Assembly (NCBI RefSeq): GCF_030403745.1
Contig: NZ_JAQMWP010000019.1
Span: 145,742 to 209,741 of the forward strand
Length of the DNA: 64,000 nucleotides
From: Streptomyces sp. S.PB5
GTDB lineage: Bacteria > Actinomycetota > Actinomycetes > Streptomycetales > Streptomycetaceae
Direction of reading: 5' to 3'
Part shown: in pieces, positions 33,227 to 42,007 of the stretch
How the letters are laid out: every line of letters begins with the position of its first letter
Position numbering within the stretch: the stretch's first letter is position 1
The notes under the pieces: generated by a model
Seen by the model: the letters and a program-made list of their open reading frames with translations, nothing else
What the model was told of the DNA's origin: nothing
Databases searched by the model: none
Made by a program: the position numbers and the translations under genes

Positions 33227-33871
33227 TCAGAACCCAGGACCGCCGATCTTGTCCCCCGCCGCAGCGAGCCGCCCCCAAAGCAGATCGGCCAGACTCCGTA
33301 CCAACTCGGCCCGAGAACAAGGCCGTTCACCCAGCCACCAGTCCCCGGCCGCGTGCATCATCCCGACGATCCCATGCCCCCACACCCGAGCCAGCTGCTG
33401 CCCGCCGGGTCCGAGATCCAGCCGGTCCTCGATGACCTGAGCCAGTTCCTCGCCCATCCGCCGAAGCAACGGCACGGAGTGCTTGCCGACATCGAACCCG
33501 GGGTCGCCCGACTGTCCGCCCTCCGACGGATGCATCAGGAACCGATACACCTGAGGCCGCAGCTCGATCGCCGCGAGATACGTGTCGAGGGTCGCCTCGA
33601 CCCGCTCCCGCCGGTCCGCAGGCGCATCAAGAGCCGCGCGCAGAGAATCCAGCAACGCATCCGTATGCCGCTTGGCCAACGCCGCGTAGAGTCCCCCCTT
33701 GTCACCGAAGTGACGGTAGAGAATCGGCTTGGTGATGCCCGCTTCCGCGGCGATCGCGTTCATGGAGGCCTGTGGTCCGTCACGCAGGACCACCCGGTCC
33801 GCGGCCTCCAGCAGCTCTCGCCGGCGGCGGTCGGCGGACCGCTGTTGATCGGTCCGCTGCGTGGTGTCCAT
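33227..33871 (-). CDS. TetR-family regulator next to the acyl-CoA dehydrogenase
   Basis: A 214-residue TetR protein. HTH: RRRELLEAADRVVLRDGPQA, SMNAIAAEAGITKPILYRHF, GDKGGLYAALAKR. The C-terminal domain resembles actinobacterial lipid-metabolism regulators (LDTYLAAIELRPQVYRFLM, WGHGIVGMMHAAGDWWL). It is divergent from an acyl-CoA dehydrogenase, and the gap is packed with TACCG/CGGTA and GTTAC/GTAAC half sites, so it probably represses that gene and itself in response to an acyl-CoA. Confidence 0.92.
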   Translation of the reverse strand: MDTTQRTDQQRSADRRRRELLEAADRVVLRDGPQASMNAIAAEAGITKPILYRHFGDKGGLYAALAKRHTDALLDSLRAALDAPADRRERVEATLDTYLAAIELRPQVYRFLMHPSEGGQSGDPGFDVGKHSVPLLRRMGEELAQVIEDRLDLGPGGQQLARVWGHGIVGMMHAAGDWWLGERPCSRAELVRSLADLLWGRLAAAGDKIGGPGF

Positions 33872-33967
33872 GAGCTCTCCCCACCCGTGCTGTTTCGGTG
33901 ACGCCTGCGCAAACTAACACCCACCATGCCCCATGCATCGAACGGGCTACCGAGGTGTCATCAGGAG

Positions 33968-33997
33968 TTGACTTTTCCTACCGGTCGGTAACAGACT
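33968..33997 (+). promoter_or_regulatory. Promoter of the acyl-CoA dehydrogenase gene
   Basis: TTGACT (33968-33973), an 18-bp spacer and CAGACT (33992-33997). The start would be near 34004, about 40 bases before the ATG, which has GGAGGGG. Confidence 0.55.
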
Positions 33998-34015
33998 CGG
34001 GTTACCGCTAGTAAC
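33978..34015. promoter_or_regulatory. Tandem TetR operators
   Basis: Three overlapping dyads: CTACCGGTCGGTAA (33978-33991), CGGTAAC-N8-GTTACCG (33986-34007, perfect 7-bp arms) and GTTAC-CGCTA-GTAAC (34001-34015). They cover the promoter spacer and the expected transcription start, ideal for repression. Confidence 0.65.
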
Positions 34016-34044
34016 ATGCAAGTCGCGCCGCCGCTGGAGGGGAC

Positions 34045-35274
34045 ATGGCCGAGTTCACCATGGAGCTCAACGACGAACAGAAGGAGGTCCGGGACTGGCT
34101 GCACGGCTTCGCCGCCGACGTCATCCGCCCCGCGGCCGCCGAATGGGACGAGCGTGAGGAGACTCCCTGGCCGGTCATCCAGGAGGCCGCCAAGGTCGGC
34201 ATCTACTCGCTCGACTTCTACGCCCAGCAGTACTTCGACCCCACCGGCCTCGGCATCCCCATGGCGATGGAGGAGCTGTTCTGGGGCGACGCGGGCATCG
34301 CCCTGTCGATCGTCGGCACCGGCCTCGCCGCGGTCGGCGTCCTCGCCAACGGCACCGAGGAACAGATCGGCACCTGGATCCCCCAGATGTACGGCGACAC
34401 GAACGACGTCAAGGTCGCCGCGTTCTGCTCCTCCGAGCCGGACGCCGGGTCCGACGTGGCCTCCATGCGCACGCGTGCCGTGTACGACGAGGCCAAGGAC
34501 GAGTGGGTGCTGAACGGCACCAAGACCTGGGCGACCAACGGCGGCATCGCCAACGTCCACGTCGTCGTGGCCGTCGTCGACGCGGAGCTCGGCTCCAAGG
34601 GCCACGCGTCCTTCATCATCCCGCCGGACACGCCGGGCCTGTCCCAGGGCCAGAAGTTCAAGAAGCACGGCATCCGCGCCTCGCACACCGCCGAGGTCGT
34701 CCTGGAGAACGTCCGTGTTCCCGGCTCCTGCCTCCTCGGCGGCAAGGAGAAGCTGGACGAGCGGCTGGCGCGGGCGCGCGAGCGGGCGAAGGCCGGTAAC
34801 GGCGAACGCGTGAAGAACGCGGCGATGGCCACGTTCGAGGCGTCGCGGCCGGCGGTCGGCGCGATGGCGGTCGGCACGGCCCGTGCCGCGTACGAGGTCG
34901 CCCTCGACTACGCCAAGACGCGTGAGCAGTTCGGCCGCCCGATCATCGACAACCAGGGCGTCGCCTTCCAGCTCGCCGACATGCGCACGTCCATCGACGC
35001 GGCCCGCCTCCTGGTCTGGCGCGCCTCCTGGATGGCCATCAACGGCAAGCAGTTCACCGCTGCCGAGGGCTCGATGTCCAAGCTCTTCGCGAGCGAGACG
35101 GCCAAGAAGGTCACCGCACAGGCGGTGCAGATACTCGGCGGCAACGGCTACACGCGAGAGTACCCGGTGGAGCGGATGCACCGGGACGCCGCGATCTACA
35201 CCATCTTCGAAGGGACGAGCGAGATCCAGCGGCTCGTCATCGCCCGGACCCTCTCCGGTATGCCGATCCGCTAA
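34045..35274 (+). CDS. Acyl-CoA dehydrogenase
   Basis: A 409-residue flavin-dependent acyl-CoA dehydrogenase introducing the alpha,beta double bond of an acyl-CoA. Motifs: AAFCSSEPDAGSDVASM (FAD/substrate), WATNGGIANVHVVV, the C-terminal GGNGYTREYPVERMHRDA and the catalytic Glu in TIFEGTSEIQRLVIAR. ATG behind GGAGGGG. Its stop overlaps the convergent cupin gene by 4 bp, so transcription of the two genes collides. Chain-length preference cannot be read from sequence. Confidence 0.94.
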   Translation: MAEFTMELNDEQKEVRDWLHGFAADVIRPAAAEWDEREETPWPVIQEAAKVGIYSLDFYAQQYFDPTGLGIPMAMEELFWGDAGIALSIVGTGLAAVGVLANGTEEQIGTWIPQMYGDTNDVKVAAFCSSEPDAGSDVASMRTRAVYDEAKDEWVLNGTKTWATNGGIANVHVVVAVVDAELGSKGHASFIIPPDTPGLSQGQKFKKHGIRASHTAEVVLENVRVPGSCLLGGKEKLDERLARARERAKAGNGERVKNAAMATFEASRPAVGAMAVGTARAAYEVALDYAKTREQFGRPIIDNQGVAFQLADMRTSIDAARLLVWRASWMAINGKQFTAAEGSMSKLFASETAKKVTAQAVQILGGNGYTREYPVERMHRDAAIYTIFEGTSEIQRLVIARTLSGMPIR

Positions 35275-35792
35275 CGGTGTCTGAGCGGCGTCAGCTGCTC
35301 GATGTCGTACCGCCGGCGCAACTCCTCGATCGCCTCGTGATCCGGCGGACCCCCGCCGCCCAGGATCTCCAGCAGCTCCTCGAAGTACCGCTCGTGATCG
35401 GGCGGCGGGGAGGCCTGGAAGAACATCTTGGCCGGGGAGTTTGTCGGGTTGGCGAACGCGTGCGGGCAGCCCGGCGGTACGACGATGACCGTGCCCGGTG
35501 TCGCCCGTACCACCCGGTTGCCCGAACTCGACTCCCAGCGCTGCCAGTTGTCCGGTGTCCGCACCCTCGGTTCGAAGGCGAGCACGTCCAGCTCGCCGTC
35601 GAGCACGTAGAACAACTCCTCGCTGCGCGTGTGCACATGGGCGCCCACGTCGAAGCCGGGCGGCACGATCACCTCGAAGGTGGACGCCATGCGGGAGTGC
35701 GAGCCGGTCACCTTGAAGGTGACGTGCTGGGCCGGCGTCTGGACGACCCGGCCGTGACCCGGCGGTACCAGGAGTCCCTCCGCGGCCGTCAC
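35271..35792 (-). CDS. momA: Cupin monooxygenase of the THN operon (MomA-like)
   Basis: A 173-residue single-domain cupin. Metal-site motifs: VGAHVHTRSEELFYVLDGEL and PPGCPHAFANP. Third gene after rppA and the P450, it matches the MomA family that oxidises 1,3,6,8-tetrahydroxynaphthalene to flaviolin. The GTG at 35792 overlaps the P450 stop (GTGA); a tandem GTG at 35795 is equally readable. The C-terminus ends in a charged RRRYDIEQLTPLRHR. Its stop overlaps the acyl-CoA dehydrogenase stop tail to tail. Confidence 0.83.
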   Translation of the reverse strand: MTAAEGLLVPPGHGRVVQTPAQHVTFKVTGSHSRMASTFEVIVPPGFDVGAHVHTRSEELFYVLDGELDVLAFEPRVRTPDNWQRWESSSGNRVVRATPGTVIVVPPGCPHAFANPTNSPAKMFFQASPPPDHERYFEELLEILGGGGPPDHEAIEELRRRYDIEQLTPLRHR

Positions 35793-37006
35793 CACGTCAC
35801 CGGCAGAGCCTCGGGACCGCGGATCAGCGCGCCCTTCTTGAAAGGCACTCGGTTCGGCGGCACCGCCAGCCTCAGCCCCGGCACCCGGTCCAGCAGCGCG
35901 TCCACCATGAGCTCGGACTCCAGACGGGCCAGCATGCCGCCGGGGCAGTAGTGCGGGCCGAAGCCGAACGACACGTGCGGGTTGGGGGAGCGGGAGAAGT
36001 CGATCGTCTCCGGGTACGGGAAGACCGCGTCGTCCCGGTTGGCCGCGAGGTACGACACGTACACCGCGTCGCCGGCCCGGATCCGTACGCCTCGGATGCC
36101 GACGTCCTCCAGGGCGATCCGAGACAGGCCCACCGCGTTGCGGTGCGGGATGTAGCGCAGCAGTTCGTCGATGGCCTGGGGACGGACGGCAGGGTCGGTG
36201 CGCAGGCGGTCGGCCAGGTCGGGACGGCTCAGCAGGAGATAGAACATCTGCCCGCTGTTGTTCGTCACCGCCTCGCCGCCGATCTGGAGCAGGACCGCGA
36301 GACCCACCGCCTCCTCCAGCGTCACCTCGCCACGCCCGACGGCCGTCCCGAGCAAGGAGGCCACGTCCTCGCCGGTGCTGCCCTCGCGCAGGCCGATGAG
36401 GTCGGCGAAGTAGGCGCCCATCTCGTTCCTGGCCTTCTCGCTGACGTTCTTGCCGTGCGAGGAGGACAGGATCAGCTGGGTCCAGGTGTGCATGCCCTGC
36501 CGGTCGGCGGCCGGGACGCCCATCAGCTCGCAGATGACGGCGATCGGGAAGGGCGTGAGGACGGTCGCGGTGAGGTCGGCCGGAGGGCCGTCCTGGAGCA
36601 GCTCGTCCACCAGCTCGTCGAGCATGTGCCGCGACTTCTCGCGGATCCGCTCCACGCCCCTCGCCGTGAACGCGGCGGCCACCGAACGCCGTAGCCGCGT
36701 GTGGTCCGGCGGGTCCAGGAAGCCCACCGCGCCGCGGGCCGGGATGAAGTGCGGGGCGAGCCTGGTGACCTCCGGCTGGTCCATGACCGCCTCGCGGCTG
36801 AAGCGGGGGTCGTTGGTCACCGTCCGTACGTCCTCGTACCGGGTGACCAGCCACGCCCAGCCCTCGCCGTTGGGCAGCTGGATCCGGGTGACCGGGCCCT
36901 CGCGCATCAGCTCGGTCAGCACCGGGTCGAAGTCCACGCCGTTCAGGTCGAGGGCGGGCCAGTGCCGGATCGGGGGGAGGATCTCGGTGATCGTCTCTTC
37001 GGTCAT
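35789..37006 (-). CDS. Cytochrome P450, CYP158A-type (biflaviolin synthase)
   Basis: A 405-residue soluble P450. Heme-binding FGFGPHYCPGG, ExxR in IDELLRYIPHRN, and an I helix reading LQIGGEAVTNNSGQM without the usual acid-alcohol pair, as in the CYP158A family. CYP158A enzymes dimerise flaviolin into brown biflaviolin pigments. The gene starts 1 bp after the rppA stop and overlaps the cupin gene, so the three steps THN, flaviolin, biflaviolin are in one operon. Confidence 0.9.
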   Translation of the reverse strand: MTEETITEILPPIRHWPALDLNGVDFDPVLTELMREGPVTRIQLPNGEGWAWLVTRYEDVRTVTNDPRFSREAVMDQPEVTRLAPHFIPARGAVGFLDPPDHTRLRRSVAAAFTARGVERIREKSRHMLDELVDELLQDGPPADLTATVLTPFPIAVICELMGVPAADRQGMHTWTQLILSSSHGKNVSEKARNEMGAYFADLIGLREGSTGEDVASLLGTAVGRGEVTLEEAVGLAVLLQIGGEAVTNNSGQMFYLLLSRPDLADRLRTDPAVRPQAIDELLRYIPHRNAVGLSRIALEDVGIRGVRIRAGDAVYVSYLAANRDDAVFPYPETIDFSRSPNPHVSFGFGPHYCPGGMLARLESELMVDALLDRVPGLRLAVPPNRVPFKKGALIRGPEALPVTW

Positions 37007-37007
37007 C

Positions 37008-38069
37008 TCATGCCGTCTCTGCGTAGCGCTGCCAGCGGCCCAGGGCCATTTCCGCGGTGATGCCGGGCCCGAAGCCGGCGAGCAGCCCGCGCGCCCGGTC
37101 GTGGGCTCCGCCCGCGTCGAACAGCCGGCGCAGCGCGTCCAGGACGACGGCGCTGGCGATGTTGCCGTACTCGGTGAGCGTGGCCCGGCTGAACCGGAAC
37201 GCGTCCGGGTCGACCTGAAGGAACTTGCTGAGGTCGTCGAGTATGCGGGGCCCGCCCGCGTGGACGATGTAGAAGTCCAGGTCGGCGGCGTCCCAGCCGT
37301 GCAGCCCCGCGAGATCCCGGAGCGCCGGGGCGAGCGGCTCCATGGTGGCCGGCACCCGCTTGTCCAGCTGGAAGTGGAATCCGGTGGCCCGGACGTCGTA
37401 CATGATCCATTCCTCGGTCTTGGGGATCAGATACGAGCCGTTGCGCTCCAGCGCGATGCCCTCGCCGCCCCGGCCGCGCACCACGGCGGCGGCTATGCCG
37501 TCCCCGAACAGGCCGTTGGACAGCAGGTTTCCGATGCCGAGGTCGGTGGGCTGGTAGCACAGCGAGCAGAACTCGCAGGCCACGATGAGTGCGTTGGCCT
37601 CCGGGTAGGCCGTGCAGAAGTCGTGCGCCCGGTTGATCGCGGCCCCGCCGGCCGCGCAGCCCAGCTGGGCTATGGGTATCTGCCGGGTGGTGGACTCGAA
37701 GTCCATCTCGTTGATCAGCCACGCGGTCAGCGACGGCATCATGAAGCCCGTGCAGGAGACATAGATGATGACATCGATGTCGCTGGTCAGGAGTTCGGCG
37801 TCGTCGAGCGCCCGCTGCACCACGGCCGGCACCCGGGCCTTCGCCTCGGCCACATAGACCTTGTTGCGCTCCTCGAACCCGGGATGCTTCAGCGTCTCCT
37901 CGATGGGCTGGACGATGTGCCGGGTGCGTACCCCCGTGTTCTCGATCAGCCGGAGAGCCAGCGGCAGTTGGGGATGGTCGGCGTGCCTGGAGCGAGCCAG
38001 CTCCAGCGTCTCCTCCATCGTGATCACGTACTCCGGAACGGACACCGAGGGTCTGCACAACGTCGCCAT
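37008..38069 (-). CDS. rppA: 1,3,6,8-tetrahydroxynaphthalene synthase (type III PKS)
   Basis: A 353-residue type III polyketide synthase condensing five malonyl-CoA to THN. The triad is visible: Cys in QLGCAAGGAAINRAH, His in FYIVHAGGPRILDD and Asn in TEYGNIASAVVLDA. The surrounding sequence, for example YVSCTGFMMPSLTAWLINEM, is close to the known Streptomyces RppA. ATG start opens MATLCRPSVSVPEYVITM. It leads the pigment operon. Confidence 0.96.
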   Translation of the reverse strand: MATLCRPSVSVPEYVITMEETLELARSRHADHPQLPLALRLIENTGVRTRHIVQPIEETLKHPGFEERNKVYVAEAKARVPAVVQRALDDAELLTSDIDVIIYVSCTGFMMPSLTAWLINEMDFESTTRQIPIAQLGCAAGGAAINRAHDFCTAYPEANALIVACEFCSLCYQPTDLGIGNLLSNGLFGDGIAAAVVRGRGGEGIALERNGSYLIPKTEEWIMYDVRATGFHFQLDKRVPATMEPLAPALRDLAGLHGWDAADLDFYIVHAGGPRILDDLSKFLQVDPDAFRFSRATLTEYGNIASAVVLDALRRLFDAGGAHDRARGLLAGFGPGITAEMALGRWQRYAETA

Positions 38070-38184
38070 GAACCGTGCCTGCCTTCACCTCAGGAAGTGG
38101 TCCAGTCCACGATCACCTGAGAGGGCGGCGACTTCGCGCGGGGTTACGCCAAACGCGGGACACGTGGAGATACCCGAAGAGCCG

Positions 38185-38421
38185 CTACGGGGTGGTCCCG
38201 CTGCTGTGCGCGATGCACGCCACGTCGATACGATCGGCAAGCTTCGCGAGCTCGATCGTCAACGCGGCCACGGTGTCCTCGTCGAGCCCTTCCTCACCGG
38301 CCTCGACCAGGTGCAGCCACCGTCCGCCAACCGTGCGGAGCAGCTTGCTGACATCGGCCGCGGCCACCTGCAACGTGCCCCGGTCGTCGACGATCAGAGG
38401 CAGAGTCACTTCACGGTTCAC
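38185..38421 (-). CDS. Small conserved protein (DUF6213-like)
   Basis: A 78-residue protein, LPLIVDDRGTLQVAAADVS, LLRTVGGRWLHLVEAGEEGL, which I associate with the small Streptomyces DUF6213 family; function unknown. The GTG at 38421 is chosen because the conserved part begins there. No Shine-Dalgarno is visible. It starts 25 bp downstream of the aldehyde dehydrogenase stop on the same strand. Confidence 0.72.
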   Translation of the reverse strand: MNREVTLPLIVDDRGTLQVAAADVSKLLRTVGGRWLHLVEAGEEGLDEDTVAALTIELAKLADRIDVACIAHSSGTTP

Positions 38422-38446
38422 ACCGGGGATCGTAGCCGCGCAAGCG

Positions 38447-39841
38447 TCACGCTCCGTGCCAAACCGTCGTGATGTTGCAGAACTCGCGGATTCCGTGCCC
38501 GGACAGCTCACGCCCGTACCCGGACCGCTTCACCCCGCCGAACGGGAACGCCGGATGGGACGCGGTCATCCCGTTGAAGAAGACACCCCCGGCCTCCAGA
38601 TCCCGTACGAACCGGTCGACCTCCCCCTCGTCCCGGGTCCACACGTTCGAACTCAGCCCGAACGGCGAGTCGTTGGCGATCAGCACCGCCTCGTCGAGGT
38701 CGCCCGCGCGGTACAGCGTGGCGACCGGCCCGAACGCCTCCTCGCGGTGGATCCGCATCTCACGGTCGACACCGGCGAGCACGGTCGGCGGGTAGTACCA
38801 GCCGGGCAGCTCGGGCCGCCGCAGCCGATGCCCGCCGCACAGCACCTCTGCCCCGCTCCGCGTCGCGTCGTCGACGAGCTCCTCCAGGTCGTCGCGCCCC
38901 TGCTCGCTGGCGAGCGGGCCGACGTCGGTGTCCTCCTCCATCGGGTCGCCGACCTTCAGCGCCTTCATGCCCGCGACGAACCGCTCGGCGAACGCGTCGT
39001 ACACGTCCGTGTGCACGATGAACCGCTTGGCGGCGATGCACGACTGTCCGTTGTTCTGCACCCGCGCGGTCACCGCGACCTCGGCGGCCCGGTCGATGTC
39101 GGCGGACGGCATCACGACGTACGGGTCGCTGCCGCCGAGCTCCAGCACCGTCTTCTTGATCATCTCCCCGGACACCGACGCGACCGCCCGCCCCGCGGGC
39201 TCACTCCCCGTGAGCGTGGCCGCCTTGACGCGTTCGTCGCGGAGGATCTCCTCGACCTCGCCGGAGCCGATGAGCAGGGTCTGGAAGGTGCCCTCCGAGT
39301 AGCCGGCCTGGTGGAAGAGGTCCTCCAGGAACAGGGCGGTCTGGGGGACGTTGGAGGCGTGCTTGAGCAGGCCCACGTTGCCCGCCATCAGCGCGGGCGC
39401 CGCGAAGCGGATCACCTGCCAGAGCGGGAAGTTCCACGGCATCACCGCGAGCACCGGACCGAGCGGCCGGTACCGCACCCGGACCCGGGAGGCGCCCGAT
39501 TCCTTAACGTCGGACTCCGAGGGCTCCTCGTCCGCGAGCAGCGACTCCGCGTGCTCGGCGTACCAGCGCATCGCCTTGGCGCACTTCGCCGCCTCGGCAC
39601 GGGCCTGCCTGACCGGCTTGCCCATCTCCGTGGTCATGACCTTGGCGATGTCCGGCGCGATGTCGTCGAGGAGACCCGCGGCCCGGTTCAGCAGCCGGGC
39701 GCGCTCGTCGAACGGCGTCGTCCGGTACGTGCGGAACGTGGCCTCCGCGAGCTGGAGCCTGCGCTCGATCTCCTCCGGGCCCATGGCCTCGTACGTCTTG
39801 AGCGTCTCGCCGTTCGCCGGGTTCACCGTCGCGATGGGCAT
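38447..39841 (-). CDS. Succinate-semialdehyde dehydrogenase-type aldehyde dehydrogenase
   Basis: A 464-residue NAD(P)-dependent aldehyde dehydrogenase. Catalytic Cys in QNNGQSCIAAKRFIVH, catalytic Glu in VLELGGSDPYVVMPS, and the PWNFPLWQVIRFAAPAL cofactor block. The overall pattern fits GabD-like succinate-semialdehyde dehydrogenases (short NAD(P) loop, SNVWTRDEGE). No GABA-transaminase neighbour is present, so the substrate assignment is tentative. Confidence 0.9.
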   Translation of the reverse strand: MPIATVNPANGETLKTYEAMGPEEIERRLQLAEATFRTYRTTPFDERARLLNRAAGLLDDIAPDIAKVMTTEMGKPVRQARAEAAKCAKAMRWYAEHAESLLADEEPSESDVKESGASRVRVRYRPLGPVLAVMPWNFPLWQVIRFAAPALMAGNVGLLKHASNVPQTALFLEDLFHQAGYSEGTFQTLLIGSGEVEEILRDERVKAATLTGSEPAGRAVASVSGEMIKKTVLELGGSDPYVVMPSADIDRAAEVAVTARVQNNGQSCIAAKRFIVHTDVYDAFAERFVAGMKALKVGDPMEEDTDVGPLASEQGRDDLEELVDDATRSGAEVLCGGHRLRRPELPGWYYPPTVLAGVDREMRIHREEAFGPVATLYRAGDLDEAVLIANDSPFGLSSNVWTRDEGEVDRFVRDLEAGGVFFNGMTASHPAFPFGGVKRSGYGRELSGHGIREFCNITTVWHGA

Positions 39842-39907
39842 GACCGACCTCCTGGGGAGCGGACCTGTGTTTCGACCTTCCCGCGCGGCGGCGCCCGCCG
39901 CAACGTG

Positions 39908-40369
39908 TCAGGGCGAGTGCTCCGCCAGCCGGTCGAGAAACGTGGCCTGCGCCCTGACGATCACGTCCCGCGCCCGGTCCAGGCCGAACCACTCCACGCG
40001 GTCCAGCTCGGGGAACTCCTGCTCCCGCCCCGATTTCGGCGGCCACTCCATCCGGAACGTGCCCGGCACGACGGTCGCCGGATCGAGGTCCGCCTCGATC
40101 GCCCACACCGTGACGACCTTGCCGTTGGTCTGCCTCACCTCACCGAGCGGCACGGCCTCCCCGTCCGGCGGCGGCAGCCCGAGCTCCTCCTGGAACTCCC
40201 GGCGGGCGGCGTCCCAGGCGGGCTCCTCGCCGGCCACGTACTCCCCCTTGGGGACGGTCCAGGCGCCGGCGTCACGGCGGGCGAAGAACGGGCCGCCCAT
40301 GTGGCCGAGCAGGACCTGGAGCCCGTCGTCGGTGTGCCGGAACAGGAGCAGCCCCGCACTCGTCCTCAC
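39908..40369 (-). CDS. Nudix hydrolase
   Basis: A 153-residue Nudix protein. The box is complete: G in PKGEYVAGEEP, then AARREFQEELGL (REFxEExG). Preceded by GAWTVPKG. It is GTGA-coupled to the DNA ligase gene upstream, so it may clean damaged nucleotides or act on a repair intermediate; Nudix substrates cannot be predicted from sequence. Confidence 0.92.
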   Translation of the reverse strand: MRTSAGLLLFRHTDDGLQVLLGHMGGPFFARRDAGAWTVPKGEYVAGEEPAWDAARREFQEELGLPPPDGEAVPLGEVRQTNGKVVTVWAIEADLDPATVVPGTFRMEWPPKSGREQEFPELDRVEWFGLDRARDVIVRAQATFLDRLAEHSP

Positions 40370-41904
40370 GGCTTCACCTCGGGGTGCGCGGCCAGCAGCG
40401 TCTCCACCGTGTCGGCCTCCCTAGGCAGTTTGTCCTCGCGATAGCGCACCACACGGGCGAAACGGAGCGTGACGCCCGCCGGGTAGCGGGTGGACCTCTG
40501 CAGACCGTCGTAGGCGATCTCGACGACGAGCTCCGGGCGTACGGTCACCACGTACCCGTCCGTGTCGACGGCCAGCTCCTGGAGCCGCTCGGTCTGCCAG
40601 GTCAGCATCGCGTCGGTCATCCCCTTGAAGGTCTTGCCGAGCATCGCGAAGCCGCCGTCGGCGGTACGGGCGCCGAGGTGGAGGTTGGAGAGCTTGCCGG
40701 TACGGCGCCCGTGGCCCCACTCGGCGGCCAGGACGACCAGGTCGAGGGTGTGGACGGGCTTCACCTTCAGCCAGGACGCGCCCCGGCGGCCCGCGCTGTA
40801 CGGGGCGTCGAGGGACTTCACCACCACGCCCTCGTGGCCCCGCTCCAGCGTCTGGGCGAGGAAGGCCTCGGCCGCGCCGATGTCCTCCGGGCCGTTCACC
40901 AGCGTCCGGCGCACCCGCATCGGCTCGGGCACCAGCCGGGCCAGCTCCGCGTGCCGCTCGACGAAGGGGAGGTCGAGGAGGTCGTGGCCGTCGACGGAGA
41001 GGGCGTCGAAGAAGACGGGGGAGACGGGGACCTCGGCGGCGGCCGCCGTCACGTCCACGCGGGAGCCGACGCGGCCGGCGGTCTCCTGGAAGGAACGGGG
41101 ACGGCCGTCCGCGTCGAAGGAGATGACCTCCCCGTCCAGGATGAACCGTTCACCTCTCAACTCCAGTGCGGCAGAGGTCAGTTCGGGCAGCCGGTCGGTG
41201 ATCTCGTCGAGGGTGCGGGTGTAGATCCGTACGTCGTCGCCGTCCCGGTGGACCTGGACGCGGATGCCGTCCAGCTTCTCCTCGACCGCGCAGGTGCCCA
41301 GCTTCTCGACCGCCTCCGCCACCGAGGACGCGCTGTGCGCCAGCATCGGCAGGACCGGGCGGCCGACGGTGAGACGGAAGCGGTCCAGGGCGGTGGGACC
41401 GTCCGCGAGCAGGGCCTCGGCGACGGTCTGGAGGGAGCCCGCGAGCATGACCGCGCGGCGGACGTCGGCCGGGGGTGCCTCGGTCGCCTGGGCGAGTCCC
41501 TCCGTGGCGACGGCGTCGAGGGCGCCCTGCCGTACCTCGCCGCTGATCAGCCCGAAGAGGAAGCGCTGCTCGTCCTCCGTCGCGGCGCCCATCAACTCCC
41601 CGACCAGACGGGTCCGTTCGGCCTGGGAGCCGGTGCCGGAGACTTTGCCCAGCTCGGTGAGGAGGGCGTCGACGTCCCGGACGTCCAGGCTCGGCCCGGC
41701 GGCCGGGGCGACCGGACGGCTCAGTACCTTCCAGCCCACCCCGAGCCGCCCCTGCGGCAGACGTCCCGCCAGATACGGGATGACGATCGGCACGTCCTCG
41801 GGCTCGGCCTCCCGGAACAGTTCGGCGAGCAGCGCGATCTTCTTCGAGCGCGCCGAGGTCGCGGCGACCTCCTGGGACACCTGGGCCAGCCGGGCAAGCA
41901 GCAT
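40366..41904 (-). CDS. lig: ATP-dependent DNA ligase (LigB/LigC-like)
   Basis: A 512-residue ATP-dependent ligase. Adenylation motif I is EEKLDGIRVQVHR with the AMP-lysine; motif III FDALSVDGHDLLD, motif IV HEGVVVKSL and motif V SWLKVKPVHTLDLVVLA are present, after a DNA-binding N-terminal domain of about 200 residues. It is not the NAD-dependent replicative ligase, and no Ku or primase/polymerase domain is attached, so a repair role is likely. Stop overlaps the Nudix start. Confidence 0.94.
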   Translation of the reverse strand: MLLARLAQVSQEVAATSARSKKIALLAELFREAEPEDVPIVIPYLAGRLPQGRLGVGWKVLSRPVAPAAGPSLDVRDVDALLTELGKVSGTGSQAERTRLVGELMGAATEDEQRFLFGLISGEVRQGALDAVATEGLAQATEAPPADVRRAVMLAGSLQTVAEALLADGPTALDRFRLTVGRPVLPMLAHSASSVAEAVEKLGTCAVEEKLDGIRVQVHRDGDDVRIYTRTLDEITDRLPELTSAALELRGERFILDGEVISFDADGRPRSFQETAGRVGSRVDVTAAAAEVPVSPVFFDALSVDGHDLLDLPFVERHAELARLVPEPMRVRRTLVNGPEDIGAAEAFLAQTLERGHEGVVVKSLDAPYSAGRRGASWLKVKPVHTLDLVVLAAEWGHGRRTGKLSNLHLGARTADGGFAMLGKTFKGMTDAMLTWQTERLQELAVDTDGYVVTVRPELVVEIAYDGLQRSTRYPAGVTLRFARVVRYREDKLPREADTVETLLAAHPEVKP

Positions 41905-41978
41905 GTTCCCAGGGTGCGGGACGCTTCGCTGGATTTCACGGCGAAGGACGGGTTGCGTTTTGTCTGCGGGTGCGTTGT

Positions 41979-42007
41979 GGCTGGTCGCGCAGTTCCCCGC
42001 GCCCCTA
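41979..42007 (-). repeat. 29-bp repeat element, copy 2
   Basis: Exact reverse complement of 33169-33197. Read on the minus strand its leading TAG is the stop codon of the thioredoxin-reductase-like gene, the same relation as at the def gene. Confidence 0.9.
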
